Assembly: GCF_013376105.1 (NCBI RefSeq)
Contig: NZ_JAAMFM010000029.1
Span: 1-56,826, forward strand
Source: Arthrobacter wenxiniae
GTDB lineage: Bacteria; Actinomycetota; Actinomycetes; Actinomycetales; Micrococcaceae
Direction of reading: 5' to 3'
DNA: 56,826 bases
This document shows positions 34,566 through 44,757 of this stretch, piece after piece. Both the position numbers and the translations under genes were made by a program. Every line of letters begins with the position of its first letter. Position 1 is the first letter of the stretch. Below the pieces are notes generated by a model, which searched no databases, had not been told where the DNA came from, and worked only from the letters and a program-made list of their open reading frames with translations.

Positions 34566-35975
34566 CTACCGCGTCCGCACCACTTCCCCGGCGGAGCGGT
34601 GCATGAGCAGCACCTCCACCACGGGGCAGAGCATCAGCACCGCCAGGACGGCGAACGTCCACTGAAAGCTGGCCACGGGCGCGGCGCCCGCCAGCAGGGC
34701 ACCGGCCGCCCGCAGGATCAACGCCCCGACCGCAACGCCCAGGCCCGTGGCAACCTGGGCGATCGTGGAGGACAGCGTGTTCGCCCCGGACATGCGGGCC
34801 TTCGGCACGTCCGCGAACTGCAGCGTGTTGTAGGCGCTGAAGCCGATGGAGCGCAGCACGCCGCTGGCAAACAGCGCGGCGGCGATCACGGCGAGCGGGG
34901 TGCCGGGCCCCAGCAGCGCACACCAGCCCAGCACCAGGGCGCCGCCCGCGTTGCTGAGCAGCAGCACATTGCGGAAGCCAAGGCGTCGGATCAGCGGCGA
35001 GGTGGCCGGCTTGATCAGGACGTTCCCGGCAAACACGGCCATGGTCATCAACCCGGCCTCAAACGCCGTCCAGCCAAAGCCGACCATGAACATCAGGGGC
35101 AGCACAAACGGCACCGCGTTGATGACCAGCCGGTACACCGCCCCGCCGCCGTTGCCCGACCGGAAGGTCGGGATCCGCAGGGCGCGCAGGTCCAGCAGCG
35201 GATGCCGCGAGCGCCTGAACCACCACAGGGCGGCCGTTCCGCCGGCCAGTGCCAGCAGCAGCCAAAGCACGACGCCGGCCCACGGGGTGGGTGCCGAGCC
35301 CACCTGTTCCAGCCCGATCACCAGGGCGGCGAGGGACGCGCCGCAGAGCACAAAGCCAATCCAGTCCGGCGGCGGCACCTTCCGGGCCCGGATGTCCGGC
35401 ACCACCCGCAGCGCCACCACCTGGGCCACGATCCCGAGCGGGACGTTGATGAGGAAGATCCAGTGCCAGCTGGCATACGTGGTCAGCAGCCCGCCCAGCG
35501 CCGGAGCAATGACGGGGGCCACCAGCGCCGGCCAGGTCAGGTAGGCGATGGCCTCGAGGAATTCCTTCCTGTCCGCGTCGCGCAGCACCACCAGCCGGCC
35601 TACCGGGACCATCATGGCCCCGCCCATGCCCTGCAGCATCCGCGCGGCACAGAGGAAGGCGAGGTTCGGGCTCAAGGCGCACAGCAGCGACGCCGCGGTG
35701 AAGACCGCAATGGCGGCGGTGAAGACCTTCCGGGCGCCAAAGCGTTCGGCCAGCCAGCCGCTGATGGGGATGCCGACGGCGAGGGTGATCAGGTACGCCG
35801 TCATGGCCAGGTTGAGGTCGACAGGCCGGACGTGCAGGTCCGCGGCCATGCCGGCCGCGGCCGTGGCAATGATGGTGCCGTCCAGGATCTCCATGAAGTA
35901 GGTCCCGGCCACCAAGAGCGCCAGGGCGCGGCTGAAGGACCTGGTGCCGGCCGACGTCGCACTGGAGATTCCCAC
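34566..35975 (-). CDS. DHA2-type MFS drug exporter
   Basis: The product of about 469 residues has some 14 hydrophobic segments. The N-terminus VAGTYFMEILDGTIIATAAAG matches the DHA2 (EmrB/QacA) family signature of LDxTIVNVALP type, and the TM2-3 loop is WLAERFGARKVFTAA. TM5 has LGGLLTTYASWHWIFLINVPLG (written here as a location near residues 165-185). Such pumps export drugs or metabolites by proton antiport. The start is uncertain: GTG at 35975 or ATG at 36023; neither has a strong ribosome binding site. It is divergent from the RutE-like gene. Confidence 0.85.
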   Translation of the reverse strand: MGISSATSAGTRSFSRALALLVAGTYFMEILDGTIIATAAAGMAADLHVRPVDLNLAMTAYLITLAVGIPISGWLAERFGARKVFTAAIAVFTAASLLCALSPNLAFLCAARMLQGMGGAMMVPVGRLVVLRDADRKEFLEAIAYLTWPALVAPVIAPALGGLLTTYASWHWIFLINVPLGIVAQVVALRVVPDIRARKVPPPDWIGFVLCGASLAALVIGLEQVGSAPTPWAGVVLWLLLALAGGTAALWWFRRSRHPLLDLRALRIPTFRSGNGGGAVYRLVINAVPFVLPLMFMVGFGWTAFEAGLMTMAVFAGNVLIKPATSPLIRRLGFRNVLLLSNAGGALVLGWCALLGPGTPLAVIAAALFASGVLRSIGFSAYNTLQFADVPKARMSGANTLSSTIAQVATGLGVAVGALILRAAGALLAGAAPVASFQWTFAVLAVLMLCPVVEVLLMHRSAGEVVRTR

Positions 35976-36096
35976 CGCACCAGCGTAGCCACCGGCGAGG
36001 CACGTGACGCAACTCACGCACATCCGGGGAAACAATTGCGGCCCCGCCGGCGCTGAAAAGCACGTAACAGCAACCCCTCAACAGAAAGCTGGGCCC

Positions 36097-36726
36097 GTGA
36101 GCGTTGACGTCGCATCGGAAATTAATCTGCAGGATGAACTGATCGTTGACTCGGAGGCCGCCGCAGCGCTGTTTCTGGAGGCGCGCACGGCCAACAGCTG
36201 GGCCGAGGGCGAGATCCCGGAGGAAACCCTCGAGGCCGTCTACGCGCTGACCCGCATGGCCCCGACCGCCATGAACATCCAGCCGCTGCGCATCACCTGG
36301 GTCCGTTCGCCGGAAGCCCGCGAGCGCCTGGTGGCGCACATGGCGGACGGGAACAAGGCCAAGACCCTCACCGCCCCGATGGTGGCCGTGCTCAGCTACG
36401 ACACCGACTGGCACGAACTGATGCCCACCACGGCACCGCACGCCGCCGGCATGGTCCCCACCTTCGCCGCCAACGACGCCCTGCGCCAGGGCATGGGCGC
36501 AAACAACGCGCACATCCAGGCCGGCTTCTTCATCATGGCCGCCCGCGCCGCGGGGCTGGCTGCCGGCCCCATGGGCGGCTTTGACGCCGCGGGGATCGAC
36601 GCCGAATTCAACGAAGGCACGCAGCGCAAGGCCTTCCTGGTGGTCAACCTGGGCAGGCCGGACGGCATTGTGGACCGCGAACGCCTGCACCGTCTGGACT
36701 TCGACGCCGCGACCGCCACGGTCTAA
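36097..36726 (+). CDS. Malonic semialdehyde reductase/nitroreductase family (RutE-like)
   Basis: The 209-residue flavin protein resembles RutE, the reductase that converts malonic semialdehyde to 3-hydroxypropanoate in pyrimidine breakdown: LFLEARTANSWAEGEIPEET, YALTRMAPTAMNIQPLRITW, AVLSYDTDWHELMPTTAPH and GPMGGFDAAGIDAEF. No other rut gene is adjacent, so the substrate is not confirmed. The start is GTG at 36097, with poor Shine-Dalgarno. A strong hairpin terminator lies after the stop. Confidence 0.85.
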   Translation: MSVDVASEINLQDELIVDSEAAAALFLEARTANSWAEGEIPEETLEAVYALTRMAPTAMNIQPLRITWVRSPEARERLVAHMADGNKAKTLTAPMVAVLSYDTDWHELMPTTAPHAAGMVPTFAANDALRQGMGANNAHIQAGFFIMAARAAGLAAGPMGGFDAAGIDAEFNEGTQRKAFLVVNLGRPDGIVDRERLHRLDFDAATATV

Positions 36727-36744
36727 CGGGTCCGCTCCGCCCCG

Positions 36745-36776
36745 AGGCGCCGCCCCGTTCGTGGGCGGCGCCTTTT
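36745..36776 (+). terminator. Intrinsic terminator after the RutE-like gene
   Basis: AGGCGCCGCCC (36745-36755) pairs perfectly with GGGCGGCGCCT (36763-36773) around a seven-base loop and is followed by TTT. An 11-bp GC stem followed by T residues 19 bp past the stop codon is the clearest rho-independent terminator in the window. Confidence 0.88.
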
Positions 36777-36879
36777 CATGTTCCGGGACATGAGGGACCG
36801 GCCCTGACCCTGGCCCCTGGCCACCACGAAACCGTATACTTCGACCACGGCACCGAGGAGGAACAACTCAACGGAAGAT

Positions 36880-38136
36880 GTGTTTCCCATGGTCGAATCC
36901 GCACCCGTGGACATCCCAGTTCGGCTGGTACGCCGCCGAGCGGTATTGGGGATCGGGATCGGCACCTTGGCCGATGCCGCGCTGGCCGGATGCGCCGGGG
37001 CGCCCGTCACAGCGGGCACCCCCGAGGCGCCGGCGCCCGTACCGCGGTCACCTGCACCGCCGTCGACGGCTCCCCCGCCGGCCCCGCCGCCCTTGGCGGG
37101 CCTGCCCGGCATGCCGCCGGTCATCGACCCGCACAATGTGTACTCACAGGCCGGCGCCAACATGCTCTCCGGGGCCGTGCAGGGCGACAAGGCGCTGGTC
37201 TACGTCCCGCATGACGTCTCCGGGGACGTGTGGGTCATCGATCCGCGGACGTTTGCCGTGATCGCCAAGCATCCGGCCGGGAAGCAGGTCCAGCACGTCG
37301 TGCCCTCGTACGACATGCGCACCCTCTACGCGGCGGACGACGTCGGCAACCACCTTCTGCCCTTCGACGCCCGCACGGGGTTGCCAGGCAGGCCCGTCCC
37401 GGCGACCGCGCCCTACAACCTCTACTTCACCCCGGACGGACGGTTCGCGATCGTCGTCGCCGAAGCGCGGGCGGAACTTATCTGGTACGACCCCCACTCG
37501 TGGAAGCAGCTGGACGTCACCGCCCTGCCGGACTGCGCCGGGATCGACCATGCCGACTTTTCCGCCGATGGCCGCACCGCCGTCTTCACTGCGGAATTCT
37601 CCGGCCGGGCCGCGGTCATCGACGTCGCCAGCCACCGCCACGTTCGCACCATTGACATGCCCCACCGCAACACCGGCATGGGTCCGCAGGACATCAAGAC
37701 CGCACCGGACGGTTCCGCCTACTACATCGCCGACTCCGATGAAGGCGGCCTGTGGGTCTTGGACGGGGCGGCGACGAAGGTGCTCAGGTTCATCCGCACC
37801 GGAAAGGGAGCCCACGGGCTCTATCTCTCCCGCGACGCGCAGCAGTTGTATGTCACCAACCGCCTCGAGGGCAGCGTCAGCGTCCTCGATGCCTACTCTG
37901 GCGCGCCCGTGGCTAAGTGGAAGATCCCCGGCGGCGGGAGCCCGGACATGGGCAACGTCAGCGCTGACGGTTCGCGCCTGTGGCTGTCCGGGCGCTACGA
38001 CGACGTTGTCTACGTCCTCTCCACCGCGGACGGAAAGCTGATCCGCAAGATCCCCGTGGGCCGCGAACCGCACGGATTGTGCGTCTGGCCGCAGCCCGGC
38101 CGGTACTCCCTCGGCCACACCGGCATCACCCGCTAA
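36880..38136 (+). CDS. YncE-like beta-propeller lipoprotein
   Basis: The 418-residue protein has a twin-arginine-like start (RLVRRRAVLGIGIG) and lipobox LAGC (C38), so it is probably an exported lipoprotein. A Pro/Ala-rich linker (about 40-80) precedes a seven-bladed beta-propeller of the YVTN type, with repeating blades such as DGRFAIVVAEARAELIWYDP and LYLSRDAQQLYVTNRLEGSVSVLD. The start at 36880 is GTG; ATG at 36889 is an alternative. TATACT at 36835-36840 may be the -10 box. It is followed after 12 bp by a kelch lipoprotein on the same strand. Confidence 0.82.
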   Translation: MFPMVESAPVDIPVRLVRRRAVLGIGIGTLADAALAGCAGAPVTAGTPEAPAPVPRSPAPPSTAPPPAPPPLAGLPGMPPVIDPHNVYSQAGANMLSGAVQGDKALVYVPHDVSGDVWVIDPRTFAVIAKHPAGKQVQHVVPSYDMRTLYAADDVGNHLLPFDARTGLPGRPVPATAPYNLYFTPDGRFAIVVAEARAELIWYDPHSWKQLDVTALPDCAGIDHADFSADGRTAVFTAEFSGRAAVIDVASHRHVRTIDMPHRNTGMGPQDIKTAPDGSAYYIADSDEGGLWVLDGAATKVLRFIRTGKGAHGLYLSRDAQQLYVTNRLEGSVSVLDAYSGAPVAKWKIPGGGSPDMGNVSADGSRLWLSGRYDDVVYVLSTADGKLIRKIPVGREPHGLCVWPQPGRYSLGHTGITR

Positions 38137-38148
38137 GGAGCCGGCACC

Positions 38149-39258
38149 ATGACCGCCACACCGCACCACTTCACCCGCCATTTGGCAGACCCACGACGCC
38201 GGCGTGCCGCAGCCGGCGTCGTCCTGCTCGTGTCCCTGGCCGCCTGCAGCGTGGGACCGGGCGCAGTGCCGGGGCCGGGGGTCACGTCTGGATTCCCGCC
38301 GGGGCCGGTCACTGCGGCGACGGGCACCGGATCGTCCGGAAGCACTTCGCCGGGAAGCCCGGCGGCGGCCCCTCCGACTGTTCCGGCACAGGCCCCCGCG
38401 ACAACGTTCACTGCCACCATGCTGCCGTGGCGGCTGCCGCGCCCGCTTTCACGGGCCGTCGCGCTGCCTGACGGCAGGGACCTGCTGATCCTGGGCGGAC
38501 TCACCGCCGCAGGCACGTCCTCGACCGAGATGTTGCGCATCAACCCTGCAACCGGGCAGGCGGCACCGGCCGGAACCCTGGCCCAGGCGGTGCACGACGC
38601 CGGCGGCGCGGTGCTGGGCTCGAGGTTCTTCGTCTTCGGAGGCGGCGGCGACACCGTCCTGGGAACCGTGCAGGCCTTCGCTCCCGGCCAGGACAGGGCC
38701 AGGGTTGTCGGCCGGCTGCCGCGGCCGCGGGCTGACCTGTCCGTAGCGGCCGGCAGCGACGGACGCATGGCCTACATCGTCGGAGGGTTCGACGGGGCCA
38801 ATCCGGACCCGGCGGTGCTGGACACCGCCGACGGCATGAGTTTCAAGACCGTCGCCAATCTCCCCCAGCCCGTCAGGTATGCCGCCGTCGCCGTCCTGGG
38901 ACAGTATCTCTGGGTCCTCGGCGGTGCCGGCGGGACGACGGCGACCGCCGCCATCCAGCGCGTGGATCCGCGCACCGGAAGCGCAGCCGTCGTCGGCCGC
39001 CTTCCCGTGCCGCTTGACCATGCCGTGGCCGTGGTCCTGGACGGCAGCCTGCTGGTCATCGGCGGCATGGTCAACGGCAGGCCGAGTTCGACCATCTGGA
39101 GACTGGATCCGGACAACGGGACCGCCGCCCGGGCGGGGACCCTCCCCGAAGCGGTGTCAATTCCCGCCGCGGCCGTGCTCGGGGGGAACGCCTACGTGAT
39201 GGGCGGGGAAGGGCGGACAACGCTCGACACCGTGGTGCGGATCACGCGCGCCGGGTGA
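38149..39258 (+). CDS. Kelch-repeat lipoprotein
   Basis: The 369-residue protein has a signal peptide with lipobox LAAC (C33), a Gly/Ser/Pro-rich linker to about residue 85 and then kelch-type repeats (LPDGRDLLILGGLTAAGTSS, VVLDGSLLVIGGMVNGRPSS, AVLGGNAYVMGGEG) forming a propeller. It follows the YncE-like gene after 12 bp with AAGGAG before the ATG; the two probably act together at the cell surface. Ligands are unknown. Confidence 0.82.
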   Translation: MTATPHHFTRHLADPRRRRAAAGVVLLVSLAACSVGPGAVPGPGVTSGFPPGPVTAATGTGSSGSTSPGSPAAAPPTVPAQAPATTFTATMLPWRLPRPLSRAVALPDGRDLLILGGLTAAGTSSTEMLRINPATGQAAPAGTLAQAVHDAGGAVLGSRFFVFGGGGDTVLGTVQAFAPGQDRARVVGRLPRPRADLSVAAGSDGRMAYIVGGFDGANPDPAVLDTADGMSFKTVANLPQPVRYAAVAVLGQYLWVLGGAGGTTATAAIQRVDPRTGSAAVVGRLPVPLDHAVAVVLDGSLLVIGGMVNGRPSSTIWRLDPDNGTAARAGTLPEAVSIPAAAVLGGNAYVMGGEGRTTLDTVVRITRAG

Positions 39259-39309
39259 GCGGCCGGCCCCTGCTCGTCCCGGGTACGGCCGGCACCCACA
39301 GCGTTGCAC

Positions 39310-39504
39310 GGATCCGGATTGGGCGACCGCCTTTTCGACGAGCGCGCGAATCCCGGCGTCCGTCGCAGCATCCAGCGAGGTGATGGCCCACGCAACCGGG
39401 TGCATGTGGGCGCCCTCCTCGCGGGCGGGGTTCACGACTTCGCCAAGGCCGAACGCGATGAAGTCCTTATCCGGTTTGAGGTGGCAAATGTCCTCAGCCG
39501 TCCT
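39310..39504 (-). pseudogene. Possible relic of a DUF1801-like protein
   Basis: Leftward from a stop codon at 39505-39507 an open frame reads DICHLKPDKDFIAFGLGEVV, then NPAREEGAHMHPVAWAITSL and IRALVEKAVAQSG. This resembles the middle and end of DUF1801 (YdhG-like) proteins, which have a phenylalanine-rich core and end in a helix with xxLVRAAV. No start precedes it and the remaining N-terminus is missing. The similarity is modest. Confidence 0.35.
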
Positions 39505-39523
39505 TCACATGGAAAGGGAGTCG

Positions 39524-40006
39524 GTGTCCCCCAACGCCCTCCCGGCCGTGCTGCTCGCCGGCGGGGTTCAAATTGCGTTGGCGCGGCCGGCCCCTGACGG
39601 GGTTGATGCGCTTCGTCCCCGGCACCCGTCGGGCAATCGTCGTGGTGACAGTGGTGGCCGTTGCCGCCGGACCGAATGTGCCCGGCGTGGCCGGCGAGGG
39701 GGGCCCGAGCGGCGGGCTCCCTGGACTGACGCCGCTCCTGGCACCGCTGAACCCGGAAACCCTGCAGATGGTGTGGCCCCCGGCCATGAGCGTGGCATTC
39801 AGGGAGTTGTTGGAAAACCTACGGGCCGCCAGGCTGGTCGATGACATCACCGACACGCGTTCGCACAGGACCCGGGAGTCGTGGGCCTTGGGCGTGGCCG
39901 ACGGGAAGATCGGCCGGGTCACGAGCCGCATTTCGACGCCGGCCGCAGGGGTGCTGCCGTTGCTGCTCTACACCGGCTTGGGCACGGCCCTTGGCAGCAG
40001 TGGCCG
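39524..40006 (+). pseudogene. Decayed SulP-family anion transporter
   Basis: Three fragments of a SulP (sulfate/bicarbonate) transporter lie in order but in two frames. Frame one reads AVLLAGGVQIALA (39545-39590). Frame two resumes at LMRFVPG (39600) and jumps to AIVVVTVVAVAAGPNVPG, then LPGLTPLLAPLNPETLQMVW and LVDDITDTRSHRTRESWALG, and after another gap to STPAAGVLPLLLYTGLG. At least one frameshift and two internal deletions separate them. LVDDITDT is a signature segment of this family. The gene is not functional. Confidence 0.75.
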
Positions 40007-40011
40007 CCAGC

Positions 40012-41711
<1,700 letters not shown>

Positions 41712-41715
<4 letters not shown>

Positions 41716-41993
41716 GGCTTGGCCTTGCGTTGAAGTTCCCCCAAATGCCGCTCCAGCCGGTTCAGGCTCTCATCCCAATGCCGGCGGTATTTCTCCATGT
41801 AGGCGGCTTCCAGCACCTTCAGGTGCCGGGACATGGCCGGGAGCGAAATGCTGAATGGTTGGGCCAGCTGGCTGACCGGGGCCTCCCCTTCGTTGAGCCG
41901 GGCGAGTATTGCCCGCCGCGTGGGGTCGGCCAGCGCCCCGAAGATCAGGCACGGCAGGGCCGGCGGCGTGCCCCCGGTCCCGGACGTGCCGGC
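41712..41993 (-). pseudogene. Startless, internally deleted ArsR regulator
   Basis: The frame contains IFGALADPTRRAILARLNEG, VSQLAQPFSISLPAMSRHLK and then VLEAAYMEKYRRHWDESLNR, ending at a TGA that overlaps the next ATG. ArsR proteins paired with AHSA1 domains usually have about 25 more residues (the wing) between VLE and the C-terminal helix. Upstream there is no ATG, GTG or TTG before the TAG of the neighbouring gene at 41994. Both the start and the wing are gone. Confidence 0.65.
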
Positions 41994-42212
41994 CTACGTC
42001 CTGCGGCCCTTGGCAAAGTAGGCGATCGGCCCGGCAAAGTTGATGAACGACGCCGCCACCCAGGCCTTCCTTGGGCCGTTGACTTCCTGCGGGGTGCGTC
42101 GGGCGAGGTCGCACAGCGCGGCAACCTGCAGGGCCACCTGCACCAGCCCAAGCACCACGAAGGCCCGCCTCCTGCGCGGGCTGAGGTCCTTCCACCGCTG
42201 TCCAGCTGTCAT
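41994..42212 (-). CDS. Small membrane protein, PLDc_N-like
   Basis: The 72-residue protein has LSPRRRRAFVVLGLVQVALQ, VAALCDLARR and GPRKAWVAASFINFAGPIAY, resembling the PLDc_N (cardiolipin synthase N-terminal) family that has two membrane helices and a conserved KxxW motif. It is immediately followed in the same frame by the ArsR relic. Function unknown. Confidence 0.7.
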   Translation of the reverse strand: MTAGQRWKDLSPRRRRAFVVLGLVQVALQVAALCDLARRTPQEVNGPRKAWVAASFINFAGPIAYFAKGRRT

Positions 42213-42275
42213 GGCACCCTTCCGTGGCGATTTCCGCGTGTTGATCCGGCCTGCGTCCCTGCCGTCGGCCCCAGT

Positions 42276-43022
42276 CTAATCCGGCGCGGCCCCGCGCGTC
42301 ATGGACGGGCCGGTGTTTTCGAAAACCCAGGGCAGCGCTCTCATGTCCAGCCGGTGCCGGCCGCCGGGCGGGGCCGCGTCCCCGCCGGCCGGATAGGCCT
42401 CGTCCCCGGCCCACACGATCCCGGCGGGCCTCCCCGGGGAGGAGGGGCCGCCGTCGTCCGCCAGGAGGTGGCTGTTGTAGGAAAAGGGCGTGCCGGAGGC
42501 GGCCTGCGCCAGCGCCCGCGCCGCCGTGGCGAAGGCGCCCAGCTGGTGCAGGGTGACCCAGGTGGGGGGCACCAGCACCATCTGCCCGCGCGCGTGCCGG
42601 CCAAGCGCGTCGGCCGGGGCCAGCCAGGCAAAGGCCTCATGCTCGCCCGGATTCAAGACGACGCTCGACGACGGCGCCTCCGCGATCAGGAACCAGGTGC
42701 GGAAGCGCCGCGGGAGCCGCTGCATGGGCGTCCACAAGGAGAGGGCGGCCACGCGCCCAGGGTCCAGCAGCTGGCCCGTCTCCTCCGCCACCTCGCGCAC
42801 CCCCGCGGTCCGAGCGGCCAGGGCGTCGGCCAGCGCGGCGCCGTCGGGGCCCACGCGGTCCTGCGGATCGACCTTTCCCCCCGGGAAAACCCACGCCCCG
42901 GCAAATGCGCTGCTGGTGCGGGGCCTCTCCAGCATCAGCACCTCGAGCCCGTCCGCGCCGTCGCGCAGGAGCACCACGGTGCAGGCGTCTTCCAACGGGG
43001 CCAGGGGAACATGTTCGTCCAT
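42276..43022 (-). CDS. NUDIX hydrolase
   Basis: The 248-residue protein has the NUDIX box split by an insert: WVFPGGKVDPQDR, then GVREVAEETGQLL about 30 residues later, with the REVAEE catalytic Glu residues. The insert and length resemble NUDT19-like CoA or nucleotide-diphosphate hydrolases. The substrate is unknown. It is divergent from a TetR regulator 101 bp away. Confidence 0.85.
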   Translation of the reverse strand: MDEHVPLAPLEDACTVVLLRDGADGLEVLMLERPRTSSAFAGAWVFPGGKVDPQDRVGPDGAALADALAARTAGVREVAEETGQLLDPGRVAALSLWTPMQRLPRRFRTWFLIAEAPSSSVVLNPGEHEAFAWLAPADALGRHARGQMVLVPPTWVTLHQLGAFATAARALAQAASGTPFSYNSHLLADDGGPSSPGRPAGIVWAGDEAYPAGGDAAPPGGRHRLDMRALPWVFENTGPSMTRGAAPD

Positions 43023-43097
43023 GCTGCCAGCCTACCGGCGCGCCCGGGACCCGCCTTCCAGGATCCAAAATAGGGACCAAAGACCCTTTGCCAACCG

Positions 43098-43131
43098 CTA
43101 TACACACGAGTAGCCTCCTATACATGAGTAC
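43098..43131. promoter_or_regulatory. Direct repeat in the TetR operon promoter
   Basis: CTATACA occurs at 43098-43104 and 43118-43124, exactly 20 bp apart, each followed by a related CGAGTA/TGAGTA tract; the second copy overlaps the TetR start codon. It may be the autoregulatory site of the TetR protein or a promoter -10 duplication. There is no obvious Shine-Dalgarno before the ATG at 43124, so translation may be leaderless. Confidence 0.4.
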
Positions 43132-43816
43132 AGCGCAAGACGATCTGACGGGGCGCGCACGGCTGCGCGACGCGGCCATCGAGGGCTTCGCGGCGCAGGG
43201 ATTTGACGAATCCCTGCGCGCCATCGCGGCGCGCGCGGGGGTCAGCGCCGGGCTGGTCCGCCACCACTTTGGGTCCAAGGAAAATCTCCGGGCCGAGTGC
43301 GACGCCACGGTGCTGGAGCGCTACCGCAAACTCAAGGTTGACAGCATCAACGCCGAACCTTCCGTCATGTTCTCCCAGCTGCCCTCGTCCCGGGAAGGAG
43401 GCATCCTGATGGTCTACATCCTGCGCTCCGTCCGCGACGGTGGTGCGGCAGGACGCGCCTTTCTGGAAAACCTGGTGGCCGAGGGAATCGAGTTTTCCGC
43501 CGACGCCGTGGCCCGCGGGCTCGTGGTGCCCAGCCGGAACGAGGAGGCCCGCGTCCGCCACCTGGTCCGCCAGTCCGTGGGGGCACTGATCGTGCAGCTG
43601 GGCATGTGGCCGGACCTCGCACTCGACGACTTCGAGGGCGTCATGGAGCGGTTCTACGCGGAATCGATGCTGCCCACGCTCGAGCTCTACACGGAAGGCC
43701 TCTTCGCCGACCGCACCTACCTGGACCAGTACCTGGCCTTTGTGGCCGGCACCGAAACCACACCCGCGGCCCCCGCGGAGGAAACGTCATCGCACCACGG
43801 AAAGAGTAAGGAATAG
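43124..43816 (+). CDS. TetR-family regulator of an ABC exporter
   Basis: The 230-residue protein has the TetR HTH ([20 protein letters not shown], then [20 protein letters not shown] and KENL) and a long effector domain. It is followed after two bases by an ABC ATPase and then by a permease, so it regulates its own exporter operon. Regulators of this arrangement often respond to antibiotic-like compounds. Confidence 0.92.
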   Translation: MSTAQDDLTGRARLRDAAIEGFAAQGFDESLRAIAARAGVSAGLVRHHFGSKENLRAECDATVLERYRKLKVDSINAEPSVMFSQLPSSREGGILMVYILRSVRDGGAAGRAFLENLVAEGIEFSADAVARGLVVPSRNEEARVRHLVRQSVGALIVQLGMWPDLALDDFEGVMERFYAESMLPTLELYTEGLFADRTYLDQYLAFVAGTETTPAAPAEETSSHHGKSKE

Positions 43817-43818
43817 TC

Positions 43819-44757
43819 ATGTCCCCAGATATCCCCGCCATTGAAGTGTCCGGGCTGCGCAAGCGGTTTGGACAGGCCACCGCACTGGACGGCCTGGACC
43901 TCCGTGTCGACCAGGGCACCGTTGCGGGCTTCCTGGGACCGAACGGTTCCGGCAAGTCGACCACCATCCGCATCCTGCTGGGCCTGCTGAGGTCCGACGG
44001 CGGCAGCGCCACCCTGCTGGGCGGGGACCCCTGGCGCAACGCCGTGGAGCTCCACCGGCGCCTGGCCTACGTGCCGGGGGAGGTGAGCCTGTGGCCCAAC
44101 CTCACCGGCGGGCAGGCCATCGACATCCTCTCCAGGCTGCGCGGCGGCGTGGACAACGCCAAGCGCGACGAGCTGCTGGAGCGGTTTGAACTGGACCCCA
44201 CCAAGAAGGCGCGCAGCTATTCCAAGGGGAACCGGCAAAAGGTGGCGCTCGTGGCCGGCCTGGCGTCCAATGCCGAACTCCTGGTCCTGGACGAGCCGAC
44301 GTCCGGCCTGGATCCGCTGATGGAGGAGGTGTTCACGGACTGCATCCGGGAGGTAAAGTCCCAGGGGCGGAGCGTGCTGCTTTCCAGCCACATTTTCGCC
44401 GAAGTCGAAAAGCTGTGCGACACCGTGACCATCATCCGGGAGGGCCAGACCGTTGAGTCGGGCCGGCTCGACGAGCTCCGGCACCTGCACCGCACCACCG
44501 TTTCCGTGGTGCTGGACCGTGACGCCTCCGTGCTGGCCTCAGTCCCGGGGGTCAACGACCTGGTGGCCGAAGGGTTGAAGGCCACCTTCACCGTGGGCGA
44601 GGCGGAGCTGGGCGGCGTGCTGGCCGCCCTTTCGGCCTATTCACCGCGCCAGCTGGTCTCCAGCCCGCCGTCACTGGAGGATCTGTTCCTGCGCCACTAC
44701 GGCGGTGTCACCAAGGGCGCGGGGGCGGCCCCGGCGCAGGTGGCGGGCGCGCGATGA
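43819..44757 (+). CDS. ABC transporter ATP-binding protein
   Basis: The 312-residue protein has Walker [10 protein letters not shown], the signature [16 protein letters not shown] (a divergent LSGGQ) and Walker [16 protein letters not shown], followed by the switch His in [13 protein letters not shown]. It belongs to the ABC-2 drug-export group. It overlaps the permease start by 4 bases (ATGA). Confidence 0.94.
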   Translation: MSPDIPAIEVSGLRKRFGQATALDGLDLRVDQGTVAGFLGPNGSGKSTTIRILLGLLRSDGGSATLLGGDPWRNAVELHRRLAYVPGEVSLWPNLTGGQAIDILSRLRGGVDNAKRDELLERFELDPTKKARSYSKGNRQKVALVAGLASNAELLVLDEPTSGLDPLMEEVFTDCIREVKSQGRSVLLSSHIFAEVEKLCDTVTIIREGQTVESGRLDELRHLHRTTVSVVLDRDASVLASVPGVNDLVAEGLKATFTVGEAELGGVLAALSAYSPRQLVSSPPSLEDLFLRHYGGVTKGAGAAPAQVAGAR

